The position numbers were made by a program, and so were the translations under genes. Positions 9,389-17,437 of a stretch of 39,262 nucleotides of DNA are shown here, in pieces. Below the pieces are notes generated by a model. It did no database searches. It had not been told where the DNA came from and was given only the letters and a program-made list of their open reading frames with translations. The DNA lies in assembly GCF_004104015.1 (NCBI RefSeq), contig NZ_RYFV01000029.1, positions 1 through 39,262 on the forward strand. The letters run 5' to 3'. Origin of the DNA: Actinomyces oricola. GTDB lineage: Bacteria > Actinomycetota > Actinomycetes > Actinomycetales > Actinomycetaceae. Positions within the stretch are counted from its first letter, which is position 1. Each line of letters begins with the position of its first letter.

Positions 9389-10111
9389 TCAGGTCAGGAC
9401 CCACAGGCTTCTGGCGGGTACGACGGCGTCGGGCGCTTGGGGGGCGGGCGTCCCGGCGGCGCGCACAGCCCGCACGGTGGTGGCCCGGCGGCGCTTGTCG
9501 CGCACCCCGGAGGCGGTGCGCTCGACCACGGTGACCGGGGTGTCCAAACCGATCCCGGCGCGGGCGAGGTGACGCAGGGTCTGCGGGTTGTCCTTAATCC
9601 GGCCCACCACCCCGGTCTGGCCCACGCGCAGGGTGTCAATGGAGCGCAGTTCGGGGGTGATAATGCGGCCGTCGACGGTGGGGATGGGGTCGCCGTGCGG
9701 GTCCCGCACCGGGCGTCCCAGGGCGGCGTCAATGCGTTCCAGGAGGCGGTCGGAGACGGCGTGCTCAAGCACCTCCGCCTCCTCGTGGACCTCATCCCAC
9801 TCGAATCCCAGGACGGCGACCAGGTAGGTCTCCAGGAGCCGGTGGCGGCGCACAATGGCTTGGGCGCAGCGCCGTCCCTCCCGGCTGAGAGTCACCGCCC
9901 GGTAGGGCTCGTGGAGGAGCAGGCCGGCCTCCACCAGTCGGGTCACGTTCTCTGAGGCGGTGGAGGCCGCCACCCCCATGCGGCGGGCCAGGCCCGTAAT
10001 GGAGGCGCCGGTGCCGCCCCATTCCAAGGCGGCCCACACCGCTTTGAGGTAGTCCTGGGTGACTGGCGAATCCGTCAGCTCGGTGCGCTCGGCGCCCGTA
10101 CCGGGGGTCAT
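9389..10111 (-). CDS. DtxR/MntR-family metal-dependent repressor, manganese-type ligands
   Basis: A 240-residue regulator with an N-terminal winged helix (VTQDYLKAVW through ENVTRLVEAGLL), a dimerisation helix pair and a C-terminal FeoA/SH3-like domain. The family stretch HGDPIP is present near residue 138. Metal-site residues resemble MntR more than DtxR/IdeR: Asp 20 lies where MntR has Asp 8 and DtxR has Met 10, and the motif around 113-117 is EVLEH (Glu, Glu, His) rather than the Cys-x-x-Glu-His of DtxR. That suggests Mn(II) sensing. ATG at 10111 overlaps the VKOR stop by 4 bp (ATGA), so the longer open frame to 10522 is rejected. The two genes are co-translated. Confidence 0.88.
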   Translation of the reverse strand: MTPGTGAERTELTDSPVTQDYLKAVWAALEWGGTGASITGLARRMGVAASTASENVTRLVEAGLLLHEPYRAVTLSREGRRCAQAIVRRHRLLETYLVAVLGFEWDEVHEEAEVLEHAVSDRLLERIDAALGRPVRDPHGDPIPTVDGRIITPELRSIDTLRVGQTGVVGRIKDNPQTLRHLARAGIGLDTPVTVVERTASGVRDKRRRATTVRAVRAAGTPAPQAPDAVVPARSLWVLT

Positions 10112-10845
10112 GACACCAGCGCCATCCACTGGTCCCAGAAGGCGGTGAGGATAATCACCACGATCACGGCGTAGAGGCCAATGGCAACCCACCAGTGCCG
10201 GCGGGCCAGGCGCCGGCCACGGGCCCGACTGACCCCCAGGTGCCCGGCGGCGGCGGCCTGACCCCATGTGGCGGTCGCTATGGGGATGGTGGCCGCCCAG
10301 ATGCTCATGCACCAGGGGCACAGTTTGCCGAAGGTGAGCACCGAGACCCCCAGGAACCAGGCGACGAAGGCCAGGCCCCCCAGGCTGCCGGCGCACAGGC
10401 CCCACCAGATCCAGCGCGGCAGGCGCACTCCTGACAGCAGGAGGACACCGAATGCCAGCAGGACGGCGAAGGCCATGGCGCCCAGGAAGGCATTGGGAAC
10501 CCCCAGAAGGTTGCCCTGCCACACATTGAGGGAAGCACCGCAGGACACCAGGGGGTTAATGTCGCAGGTGAGCTGACCCATGGGTTCGCGCAGCTGCTGG
10601 AGTTCGGCGTCCATGAGCTCCCAGCTGGCGCCAATGCCCAGCGACGAGCCGGCAATAAGGGTCCAGGCGTAGGAGCGGGGGGCACCCGTGGGCGTCAGCC
10701 AGGCGGGTACGCCGCTCGTGTCCTGGGGCGGTTCGCTCTCAAGGCCCTCGTCCCCGGAGGAGCCCGCGGAGGCCCGGTTGAGGAAGGCCTCGAGCTCCTC
10801 CTCGCTCATTGCGTCAATATCGGCCTCGGTGGGCACGTGCGCCAT
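10108..10845 (-). CDS. Vitamin K epoxide reductase family protein (VKOR)
   Basis: A 245-residue integral membrane oxidoreductase with a 55-residue acidic cytoplasmic N-terminus. Conserved cysteines include the loop pair in TCDINPLVSCG and the active-site CPWC in FGKLCPWCMSIWA; at least four membrane segments follow from about residue 60 to the end. Bacterial VKOR reoxidises secreted thiol oxidases; in Actinomyces oris VKOR regenerates MdbA for disulfide formation in exported pilins, and the same role is likely here. ATG at 10845 is preferred over GTG at 10851 because AGAGG lies 6 nt upstream of it. It is the first gene of the VKOR-mntR unit. Confidence 0.93.
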   Translation of the reverse strand: MAHVPTEADIDAMSEEELEAFLNRASAGSSGDEGLESEPPQDTSGVPAWLTPTGAPRSYAWTLIAGSSLGIGASWELMDAELQQLREPMGQLTCDINPLVSCGASLNVWQGNLLGVPNAFLGAMAFAVLLAFGVLLLSGVRLPRWIWWGLCAGSLGGLAFVAWFLGVSVLTFGKLCPWCMSIWAATIPIATATWGQAAAAGHLGVSRARGRRLARRHWWVAIGLYAVIVVIILTAFWDQWMALVS

Positions 10846-10975
10846 AGGCACCTCTTTTCGGACTTTTTGGACTCGGCCGGGCGTGGACCCGGCGTCTGCG
10901 CGACCCGGGCACCCATCTGGCGGGCGCTGATCGATGTCATTGTGCCTTACCGTGCAGGTCGTGCAGGGCGGCGGT

Positions 10976-12949
10976 TCACCCGTAGGCCGGCGCTCCGGTC
11001 GATGAGGGCGTCGGGGTGGGCGGCGGGGTCGCCTCGGCGCTGGTCTGGCCGGCGGCGCTCTGTTCGGCAGTGGGCACCGGCCGCCAGGCCCCCACGGTCA
11101 CAGAGGCGTCCGTATGGAGAACCACGGTGCGCCAGGCCACCAAGAAGCCCTGGTCGTCGAAGGCGAGCACATGCAGGTAGGCGTCCTCAGTGACCGGCCC
11201 CAGGGACGTCCCGCCTTTAGCGGCCCCTGATATGAGGCTCGTCACCTCTCCGTTGGCGCCCACTGCGGTGCTCATCCCCCGCTCCTGGTGGACGTGGCCG
11301 GCCAGAAGAAGCGGAGCGCAGCCCCGCTCAACCAGGGGCCCGAAGGTGTAGGGCTGGTGGATGAGGACCACGTCGGCGCCCCCGGCGCGACAGGACTCCT
11401 CAGCCAGGCGCGCACCAACGTCCTGGGCGCTCTCGGTGCCCGCCGGCACCGTGCCGGTGGCGGTGGTGCGCTCGGGGTCGTCGTCGCCGATCACGCGCAG
11501 ACCACCGACCTCTTGAACAGTGCCGTCGGTGACAGTCCAGCCCTGGGCGCGCAGATGGTTCCCAATGGAGGGCGAGTCGTGGTTGCCCAGGGTGGCCACG
11601 CGAGCCACTCCTGCGGGCACGGCCTTGGTCAGGGCATCGACGCACACCTGCTCCGGGTCGGAGCCGGTCATGGTCAAGTCCCCGTCGTCCATGTGGATGT
11701 CCGCGCCGGCGATCTCGTCAAGGACCCCGGAGAAGGCGATGACGTCGAGGTTGCAGTGCAGGTCGGTGCTTAAGACCACCGTTGTGACCTTCTGGCCCGC
11801 CAGCGCCCAGGCGCCCCCGGCAGCGGGCCGGGTGGCGGTGGCTGTTGCAGCTGTGGCGGGCTGCCCGGTCGGGGCCGCGTCCTGGGCTCGCTGGGCGGCG
11901 GCCTTGGTCAGGCCGCGCGCCTGGCGGCCGGTCACCTCCTGGACTTGGGCGTCTATGGCAGCCTGGTCGACCTGCCCCTGGGAGGCGGTGGCATTGGCCA
12001 CACCGCCAGCCGCCTCACTGGCCGCCCAAGCCACGCGCAGATTCTCCTGGGCCTGGGAGTAGAAGGCCTCATTGTCCTCCAGGAAGGCGGTGACCTCCGT
12101 GCCGTAGGCGGCCACGACGTCGGCCACGCGACCGGACATGCGCACCCCTTCCAGGGCGGTCCCGGCCAAGGCCGCCACCGGCTGGCCGCCCCCGGCCGGT
12201 GCCCGCAGCTGGGGCGCGACCAGGGCCACCACGCAGGCCAGGCTCACCGTCCCCAGGAGCGCGGAGGCCGGTCCCCGGCCGAGCACGAGGCGCACGGTAT
12301 CGCGCAGGCGCCCACCGGAGGCCAGGCGCCCCGCCGCCACAAGGCACAGGATGATGGACTCCATGAGGACGGCGCGGCGCAGGGCGTCGTCCGCCAGGGC
12401 CCGCAGGCCACGCCCAATGGTGAGCTCGGGGTGGGAGACCACTGCCACATAGGCCTGGGCGTCACGGTTCAGGGTTTCACCCAGCGTGGTCGCGTCGACG
12501 GCGCTGACGCCCATCTGCGAGGGGATCTCGCCCAGGGTCACCTCGACCCCGAGAACTCCTGCTGGTGAATCCATGGACACCATGCCCAGCGGCCCCAGGT
12601 CCAAGGTGAGGGCGGAGTCCAAGGTGGTGGCCCAGGTCGCCTCGTGGGGGCCCCAGGGCGAGGTGGCGGTGGCCGTGGCCAGGCCGACGCTCAGGGACAG
12701 CACACTGGTGGCGATAAGCATCCCCAGGGTGCGGATGGTCCTGCGGAAGCCGACGCTGCGGTCCTCCCACCAGCGCCCGACCGTCCTGGCCCACAGGGCG
12801 CGCACAGCCCCCCGGGTGCGGCGCAGGACGGCGGCCCAGCGGTGGACGCTCCTGGCGCCCCGGCGCCGCATCCTCCCCCGCACGCCGGCCAGGGCACTGG
12901 CCCAGTGCCGTGCGGCCCGCCCGGCGGCCTCAGTGAGTTCGGTGAACAA
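10976..12949 (-). CDS. Membrane-anchored calcineurin-like metallophosphoesterase
   Basis: A 657-residue protein. An Arg-rich N-terminus is followed by membrane segments near residues 74-96, 196-210 and 228-249. The phosphoesterase domain carries the metal ligands in order: STDLHCN (Asp 396, His 398), DDGDLTMTG (421-429), GNHD (455-458), LIHQP and GHVH. Residues 350-380 and the C-terminal 30 residues are Ala/Thr/Pro-rich linkers. The predicted start is TTG at 12949, with GGAG 9 nt upstream, 6 bp after the HAD gene's stop, so the two form an operon. The active domain is probably outside the cytoplasmic membrane. Substrate unknown; several actinobacterial relatives are annotated only as metallophosphatases. 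Confidence 0.85.
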   Translation of the reverse strand: MFTELTEAAGRAARHWASALAGVRGRMRRRGARSVHRWAAVLRRTRGAVRALWARTVGRWWEDRSVGFRRTIRTLGMLIATSVLSLSVGLATATATSPWGPHEATWATTLDSALTLDLGPLGMVSMDSPAGVLGVEVTLGEIPSQMGVSAVDATTLGETLNRDAQAYVAVVSHPELTIGRGLRALADDALRRAVLMESIILCLVAAGRLASGGRLRDTVRLVLGRGPASALLGTVSLACVVALVAPQLRAPAGGGQPVAALAGTALEGVRMSGRVADVVAAYGTEVTAFLEDNEAFYSQAQENLRVAWAASEAAGGVANATASQGQVDQAAIDAQVQEVTGRQARGLTKAAAQRAQDAAPTGQPATAATATATRPAAGGAWALAGQKVTTVVLSTDLHCNLDVIAFSGVLDEIAGADIHMDDGDLTMTGSDPEQVCVDALTKAVPAGVARVATLGNHDSPSIGNHLRAQGWTVTDGTVQEVGGLRVIGDDDPERTTATGTVPAGTESAQDVGARLAEESCRAGGADVVLIHQPYTFGPLVERGCAPLLLAGHVHQERGMSTAVGANGEVTSLISGAAKGGTSLGPVTEDAYLHVLAFDDQGFLVAWRTVVLHTDASVTVGAWRPVPTAEQSAAGQTSAEATPPPTPTPSSTGAPAYG

Positions 12950-12955
12950 CAGCCG

Positions 12956-13736
12956 TCACTCCGGGCCACTGGCAATGCGGGCGGCGAGGTCGGTGACGAA
13001 GACGGCCGTGTCCTGCCAGCCGGTCACCGCCTGGCAGCGCACGCCCAGGGCCTTGACGGGGTAGTCATTGCCCTTGGGGTCGAGGCGATCCCCGACGAAG
13101 AGCATGTCGCCCAGGGGGATGCCGGTGACCTCGGCGAGCTTGCGCATGCCGTAGGCCTTGTCCACACCCTTGAGAGTGATGTCGACGCTGGTCGAGCCGC
13201 CGGAGCGGACCTCCAGCTCGGGCAGGCGGGCGGCGACGGCGTCGCGCAGGCGGCTCTTCTTCTCACCGGTGGGATCCCACGCCTTCTTAGCCTCAAGGGG
13301 AGCCTCCTGGCCCAGGGCCGAGAAGGTGATCTGGGAGCCCCGATCCTCCAGGATGGGGCCCCAGGTCTGCTCCTCCCACAATCCCAGGCGACGGGCCTCG
13401 GCCTCCACCACGGCGAAGCCCTCGGCGATCTGGGCGGGCGTGAGGTCGTTGGCGTAGACCAACCGCCAGTCTTCCGCGGCGCACGTGTAATACCGGGTGC
13501 CGCAGGTGGGCATGAGGTGAAGCCGGGAGAGTTCAGCTTCATTGGCGCCCAGGTGCGCCAGGACCTGGGCGTGGAACTGGCTGATCTGGCCCCCGGAGAT
13601 AATGCAGACCGGGACGACGTCGAGCAGGGCGCGCAGGGCCGCCGCCATGGGCTCAGGGATCTGGGACTTGGAGGGTGCCAGGGTGTCGTCAAGGTCGAAG
13701 GCCACAAGCCGTGGCAGGGGCGCGGAGCTTGTCATG
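12956..13736 (-). CDS. HAD-superfamily (IIB/Cof-like) phosphatase
   Basis: About 259 residues from ATG at 13736. Motif I is FDLDDTLA with nucleophile Asp 14 and acid/base Asp 16; motif II is the ISGG region; motif III/IV is KAYGMRKLAE and FVGDRLDPKGNDYPV. A large type IIB cap lies between motifs II and III. Such enzymes dephosphorylate sugar phosphates or related small molecules; some resemble phosphomannomutase in fold. A TTG start at 13753 is possible but less attractive than the ATG. It leads the two-gene unit with the metallophosphoesterase. Confidence 0.85.
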
Positions 13737-13864
13737 GCTGCATTGTCTCTCAACTGTCTCTCACCGCTTCCGATCCTGCCCTCACCCGCGCCGGCGTTTC
13801 GGGGGTGGGACCGCCCTCACCCCGCCCGGCGGGCCCGCTCGCGCCGCCGTGAGCCCCTGGGCCC

Positions 13865-13906
13865 ACCGCCACCCCTTCCCCGGCGGGTGCGCCGGGGAGG
13901 GGCGGT
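13865..13906. terminator. Strong GC-rich hairpin downstream of metPS
   Basis: ACCGCC, CCCC and TCCCCGGCG in the left arm pair with CGCCGGGGAGGGGCGGT in the right arm around a short GGTG-type loop, with two single-base bulges. It lies 26 bp beyond the metS stop and has no U-tract, as is usual in actinobacteria. It probably ends the metP-metS transcript. Confidence 0.7.
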
Positions 13907-13931
13907 CAGACCTCGTGTTGTTAAAGGGCGG

Positions 13932-14102
13932 TCAGGCCTCGGGTTGTTGGCGCATGTGCTCCCGGGCGGCGGCCAGGGCGGCCCTCCTGGCCTCCAGGTC
14001 CTCGCGGCGCCCGCGCACGACCAGCGCCGAAACCGAGACGGCCAGGCCTCCCCAGATAACGACAATGGCGGTGAGCATAATGAGAACAGCGGCTCCGGTC
14101 AT
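13932..14102 (-). CDS. metS: MetS-like small subunit of NSS amino-acid transporter
   Basis: A 56-residue protein, MTGAAVLIMLTAIVVIWGGL onward: one N-terminal membrane helix followed by a charged helix (RGRREDLEARRAALAAAREH). It starts 1 nt after the transporter stop codon, with a GGAGG site inside the 3' end of that gene, so it is translationally coupled. In Corynebacterium glutamicum the NSS-family carrier MetP needs the tiny membrane protein MetS, and this gene has the same size, topology and position. It is short enough for gene callers to miss. Confidence 0.85.
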   Translation of the reverse strand: MTGAAVLIMLTAIVVIWGGLAVSVSALVVRGRREDLEARRAALAAAREHMRQQPEA

Positions 14103-14103
14103 C

Positions 14104-15678
14104 TCACTTCACCTCCTCGTGCTCGTCCAGGTCGAGTGGTTTAAAGGAGTCTACGGGTGTGCGCCAGGGGATGAGCGTGAGCACTGCGGTGCCCACTGCG
14201 CATAGGAGCAGCATGCCCCAGCCGAAGACTGCCTCGAAGCTCTTGGTGTAGGCGTAACCCTCAGTGGCGTAGGACCAGAAGGTCTGAATGAACATGTAGC
14301 CGAGCAGCAGTGGAACAACACCGGCGATGAGCACCTTCCACCACAGGCCCACCATGGAGGACTCCGAGACCGCGTTGAGGTGGCGGGCCAGCAGGCCGGT
14401 GCGGCGCAGGATCCAGCCCACGGCCACGCACATGACAATGGCTGAGCCCACGACGCCAATGTTGTTAATGAAGGCGTCCACCACGTCGAGGTCGTATAGG
14501 CCCGAGCTGGTGCCGAACAGGATGAAGGACAGGGCCGCCGAGGGCAGGCCCACGGCCAGGGACGCCCGCATGGGGTCGAGGTTGAATTTCTCGCCGATGC
14601 CGGCGGCGACCACCTGGATAATGGAGATGAAGGAGGTCAGTCCCGCCATGGAGAAGGAGGCGAAGAACAGGACCCCGAACAGGGCGCCTCCGGGCATTTG
14701 CGAGATGACGGTGGGGAAAGTGACGAAGGACAGGCCCACACTGGCAATGTCGTCTAATTCGCTGACGTTCACGCCCTCCACGTGGGCCATGTAGCCCAGG
14801 GTCGCGAAAACACCAATGCCGGCGAGGATCTCAAAAGAGGAGTTCGCGAATCCGGCCACCAGGCCGGTGCCCACCAGGTTGGAGCGCTTCTTGAGGTAGG
14901 AGGAGTAGGTGAGCATAATGCCGAAGGCCACTGACAGGGAGAAGAAAATCTGCCCGAAGGCCGCCATCCACACCCGGTAGTCTCCCAGGGCGGACCACTT
15001 GGGGGTGAATAGGGCGTCAAGGCCCTCGCCGCTGCCGGGCAGCAGGAGCGCGCGCACCACCAGGGCGGCGAACATGATCACGAGCAGGGGCAGGAAGATC
15101 TTATTGGCCTTCTCCACGCCCTTGCTCACGCCCAGGCCAATGGTCACCAGGCCGAAGACCCACACAATGAGCAGGGGGATGATTACTCCGGCCACGGGGG
15201 TGGCGGAGTAGGCGGGCGCCCCGGCGGCGGAGATCTCGCCCAGGCCAATGTAGTTATTGAAGAAGCCCTTGGCGTCGTCACCCCAGGCCTTAGTGACGGA
15301 GAACACCGTGTAGCGCAGCGCCCAGGCCACGACGACGGCGTAGTAGGTCATAATGACGAAGCAGATGAGCACCTGGAACCAGCCCAGCCACTCCAGCTTC
15401 TCGGACAGGCGGCGGAAGACCGCCGGGGCGGATCCGCGGAAGCGGTGGCCCAGGGCGTAGTCGAGGAAGAGGACGGGGATGCCGGCGCACAGCAGGGCGA
15501 TGGTGTAGGGCACGATAAAGGCGCCGCCACCGTTCTCATAGGCGACGCCGGGGAAGCGCCAGATATTGCCCAGTCCAACGGCGGAGCCAATGGCCGCCAC
15601 GAGGAATCCGAGCTGGCCGCTCCACTGCTCGCGCTGTGATGTCTGCGCGGAGTCGTCGACTCCGGTCGAGGAGGTCAT
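14104..15678 (-). CDS. metP: Sodium-dependent (NSS/SNF) amino-acid transporter, MetP-like
   Basis: A 524-residue protein with about 12 membrane segments that imports an amino acid with Na+. The NSS signature is GFLVAAIGSAVGLGNIWRFP in helix 1, whose unwound centre binds substrate and sodium; helix 6 to 8 motifs such as FFSLSVAFGIMLTYSSY and FASFSMAGLTSF are also present. With metS directly behind it, methionine and possibly alanine are likely substrates, as for MetPS of C. glutamicum. ATG at 15678 has an AAAGG site. The gene is divergent from deoD. Confidence 0.92.
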   Translation of the reverse strand: MTSSTGVDDSAQTSQREQWSGQLGFLVAAIGSAVGLGNIWRFPGVAYENGGGAFIVPYTIALLCAGIPVLFLDYALGHRFRGSAPAVFRRLSEKLEWLGWFQVLICFVIMTYYAVVVAWALRYTVFSVTKAWGDDAKGFFNNYIGLGEISAAGAPAYSATPVAGVIIPLLIVWVFGLVTIGLGVSKGVEKANKIFLPLLVIMFAALVVRALLLPGSGEGLDALFTPKWSALGDYRVWMAAFGQIFFSLSVAFGIMLTYSSYLKKRSNLVGTGLVAGFANSSFEILAGIGVFATLGYMAHVEGVNVSELDDIASVGLSFVTFPTVISQMPGGALFGVLFFASFSMAGLTSFISIIQVVAAGIGEKFNLDPMRASLAVGLPSAALSFILFGTSSGLYDLDVVDAFINNIGVVGSAIVMCVAVGWILRRTGLLARHLNAVSESSMVGLWWKVLIAGVVPLLLGYMFIQTFWSYATEGYAYTKSFEAVFGWGMLLLCAVGTAVLTLIPWRTPVDSFKPLDLDEHEEVK

Positions 15679-15795
15679 GGGAGCCTTTCGAGGTGGGTGG
15701 GCGGGCGCGCGGGGAGCCGCGCCCCGCGCCTGAGGTTGGGACCACAGGCATCGGTTGCCCGAACGCTAGCCCCTGTCCAAGGAACAGCTCATGTT

Positions 15796-15812
15796 GTCCC
15801 ATTATTCGGGAC
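15796..15812. promoter_or_regulatory. Inverted repeat GTCCC-N7-GGGAC upstream of metP
   Basis: A 5-bp perfect inverted repeat around an AT-rich 7-bp centre (ATTATTC), about 120 bp upstream of the metP start in the metP/deoD divergent region. The spacing suits a dimeric repressor. It does not match the McbR box known for C. glutamicum metPS, so the regulator is unknown. Confidence 0.4.
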
Positions 15813-15954
15813 TTCGTCGCGTGTTGGTTTCTTGTGCGCTCCACCGTCGCGCGCCAACCGCGCCATTGACCGGCCCGCCCCGCCTTGTGCCACACTGAGT
15901 CGGGTTACTGGCAGGGCGGCTCAATGTGGCGCCCGCGCACCTGAAAGGACCACC

Positions 15955-16677
15955 ATGGCCACACCCCACATTAATGCTGAGCCCGGAGACTTCGCCCCCG
16001 CCGTCCTCATGCCCGGGGACCCCAGGCGCGCCCAGCGAATTGCCGAGACGCTCATGGACGATGCCCGCCTGGTCACCGACGTGCGCGGGATGCTGGGCTT
16101 CACCGGCACGGTGGACGGCAAGCCCCTGTCAGTCATGGGTTCGGGCATGGGCCAGCCCTCCTGCACCATTTACGCCACTGAGCTGTTCAGCCAGTTCGGG
16201 GTTGAGCGCATTATCCGCGTGGGGACCGCCGGGGGAATTGCCAAGCAGGTCAAGATCGGCGACATCGTGGTGGCCACTGGCGCCCACACCGACTCGGCCA
16301 TGAACCAGCTGCGCATCCCGGGAGTCAACTTCTCCGCCGTCGCCGATTTCCACCTGGTCCAGGCCGCCTACCAGGCGTCGCGGACTGCGCAGGCCGCCCC
16401 GGATGGCACCGTCCACGTCGGCACGATTATCTCGCGCGACCACTTCTACTTCACTCCCGAGCAGCAGACCGAGCGCCTGGCGCGCTACGGCGTGCTGGCC
16501 GTGGAGATGGAGGCTGCGGCCCTGTACGGCGTGGCCGCCGAGCTTGGCGGACAGGCGCTGGCAGTCCTAACAGTCTCCGACCACCTGCTGGACCATTCCG
16601 GGGACATGAGCGCGGCCGAACGCGAGACCCGCTTCCACGGCGCGCTGCGCCTGGCGGTGGCCGCCGCGCACAGCTGA
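15955..16677 (+). CDS. deoD: Purine-nucleoside phosphorylase DeoD-type
   Basis: A 240-residue enzyme that splits purine nucleosides with phosphate to free base and ribose-1-phosphate in the salvage pathway. DeoD signatures: MPGDPRRAQRIAE near the N-terminus, GSGMGQPSCTIY (phosphate site), RVGTAGGIA, and the substrate stretch AVEMEAAALYGVA, with VSDH at the C-terminal purine-binding acid. Length equals the hexameric bacterial family. ATG at 15955 with AAAGGA upstream is chosen; the longer frame from 15697 covers the divergent promoter region and is rejected. Confidence 0.95.
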   Translation: MATPHINAEPGDFAPAVLMPGDPRRAQRIAETLMDDARLVTDVRGMLGFTGTVDGKPLSVMGSGMGQPSCTIYATELFSQFGVERIIRVGTAGGIAKQVKIGDIVVATGAHTDSAMNQLRIPGVNFSAVADFHLVQAAYQASRTAQAAPDGTVHVGTIISRDHFYFTPEQQTERLARYGVLAVEMEAAALYGVAAELGGQALAVLTVSDHLLDHSGDMSAAERETRFHGALRLAVAAAHS

Positions 16678-16697
16678 ACAACACCGGGCCGGTGAGC

Positions 16698-16733
16698 CCG
16701 ACAACGCCGACAATCCCGACAACCCCGACAACG
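16698..16733 (+). repeat. 9-bp tandem repeat CCGACAACG x4
   Basis: Four consecutive copies of a 9-mer (CCGACAACG, CCGACAATC, CCGACAACC, CCGACAACG) lie 20 bp after the deoD stop. A related AACGA/GGACAAC repeat encodes the Asn/Asp/Glu tract at the start of the DUF5682-VWA gene. Confidence 0.75.
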
Positions 16734-16877
16734 CCGCCGCCTCGTCCGCCGGCCATCTGGCCGCGGAGGCGCGCGGGATCGCCGGGCGGACCATGGCGTG
16801 GAGGGGGCTCGGCGCGCGGGCGCCGGTGGCTCATGGGCCGCAGGCGTATTAGCCAAGGCGGGCCGCGCGCATGTGCT

Positions 16878-16897
16878 CCGGGGACGCGTGTCCCCGG
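16878..16897. terminator. Hairpin downstream of deoD
   Basis: CCGGGGAC-GCGT-GTCCCCGG: an 8-bp perfect stem with a 4-nt loop, about 200 bp after deoD and 165 bp before the DUF1540 gene. It has no T-run. It could end deoD transcription or isolate the downstream promoter. The rest of the 385-bp gap (16678-17062) holds a 9-bp repeat and the nested palindrome listed separately. Confidence 0.45.
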
Positions 16898-16939
16898 TAG
16901 GGCCGCGCGGCCAGGGCCCGGCACCATTAGCATTGGCAT

Positions 16940-16989
16940 CTCAACGAAAAGTGCCCCTCAATAGCAAGGCTAGCCTTGTCTTCGTTGAG
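16940..16989. promoter_or_regulatory. Nested inverted repeat with iron-box-like core
   Basis: Outer arms CTCAACGAA (16940-16948) and TTCGTTGAG (16981-16989) are perfectly complementary. Inside them is the perfect 14-bp palindrome CAAGGCTAGCCTTG (16965-16978). The core, extended rightwards, resembles DtxR/IdeR-family iron boxes (TAAGGTTAGCCTNACCT-type). It sits just upstream of a plausible -35 element for the DUF1540 gene, so it is a good operator candidate. Confidence 0.5.
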
Positions 16990-17013
16990 AGTCCCACGGG
17001 GCGGACCTACCTT
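16985..17013 (+). promoter_or_regulatory. Promoter of DUF1540 gene
   Basis: TTGAGA at 16985-16990 (5 of 6 to the -35 consensus), a 17-bp spacer, and TACCTT at 17008-17013 as a weaker -10. The start codon is 50 bp downstream at 17063. The outer arm of the nested palindrome overlaps the -35 element. Confidence 0.5.
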
Positions 17014-17062
17014 GGAATTGTCAGATGCGCGGTCACCGGTTCCTTCCGAGAGGATTCCTATT

Positions 17063-17341
17063 ATGGCTGCTGTCACCGCTGTTTCCACCTGCGCTACCAA
17101 GGCTTGCGCCTACAACCGCGAGGGCTGCACGGCCTTCGCCATCACCGTTGGAGGTGGTGAGGGCGCAGCCTCCTGCGGCACCTTCATCACCTTGGACGCC
17201 CGCGGGGGCCTACCCGTGGCGGAGGGCCACGTGGGCGCCTGCCAGCGCCTGGAGTGCGTGCACAACACGGACCTCATGTGCACCGCCGAGGCCGTCGCCA
17301 TTGGTGAGGACGCCGTCTGCCTGGCCTACGAGGCCCGCTGA
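17063..17341 (+). CDS. DUF1540-containing small Cys-rich protein
   Basis: A 92-residue protein with two Cys-rich DUF1540-like units. The first is TCATKACAYNREGCTAFAIT with SCGTF after it, and the second is CQRLECVHNTDLMCTAEAV with VCLAYE. The C-x4-C-x6-C spacing with Asn before the third Cys suggests metal binding, possibly zinc or iron. Function is unknown in the family. ATG at 17063 follows a GAGAGGA site; the longer frame from 16976 would run through the promoter. An iron-box-like palindrome upstream suggests metal-responsive expression. Confidence 0.85.
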   Translation: MAAVTAVSTCATKACAYNREGCTAFAITVGGGEGAASCGTFITLDARGGLPVAEGHVGACQRLECVHNTDLMCTAEAVAIGEDAVCLAYEAR

Positions 17342-17371
17342 GGCCCTTAAAAGAAACCGCAGCCTCTCGGC

Positions 17372-17424
17372 GGCAAGGCGCGGCTGTGGGCCCCACCACA
17401 AGGGTGGGGCCCACAGCCCTTGCC
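17372..17424. terminator. Bidirectional terminator hairpin
   Basis: GGCTGTGGGCCCCACC (17382-17397) and its exact complement at 17403-17418 form a perfect 16-bp stem with a 5-nt loop. An outer GGCAAG/CTTGCC pair (17372-17377 with 17419-17424) extends it past a bulge. It lies between the convergent DUF1540 gene and the next minus-strand gene and can serve both. Confidence 0.85.
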
Positions 17425-17437
17425 CCGACCCCGGCTG

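Noticed and set aside
8843-9955. 370-residue plus-strand ORF across the HIT and mntR-like genes
   Set aside because: It is antisense to two confident genes and lacks any recognisable motif.
10112-10522. N-terminal extension of the MntR-like protein
   Set aside because: It would be read out of frame through VKOR; the ATGA overlap and family length place the start at 10111.
12644-13852. 402-residue plus-strand ORF over the phosphoesterase and HAD genes
   Set aside because: Low-complexity shadow; both genes on the other strand have full catalytic motifs.
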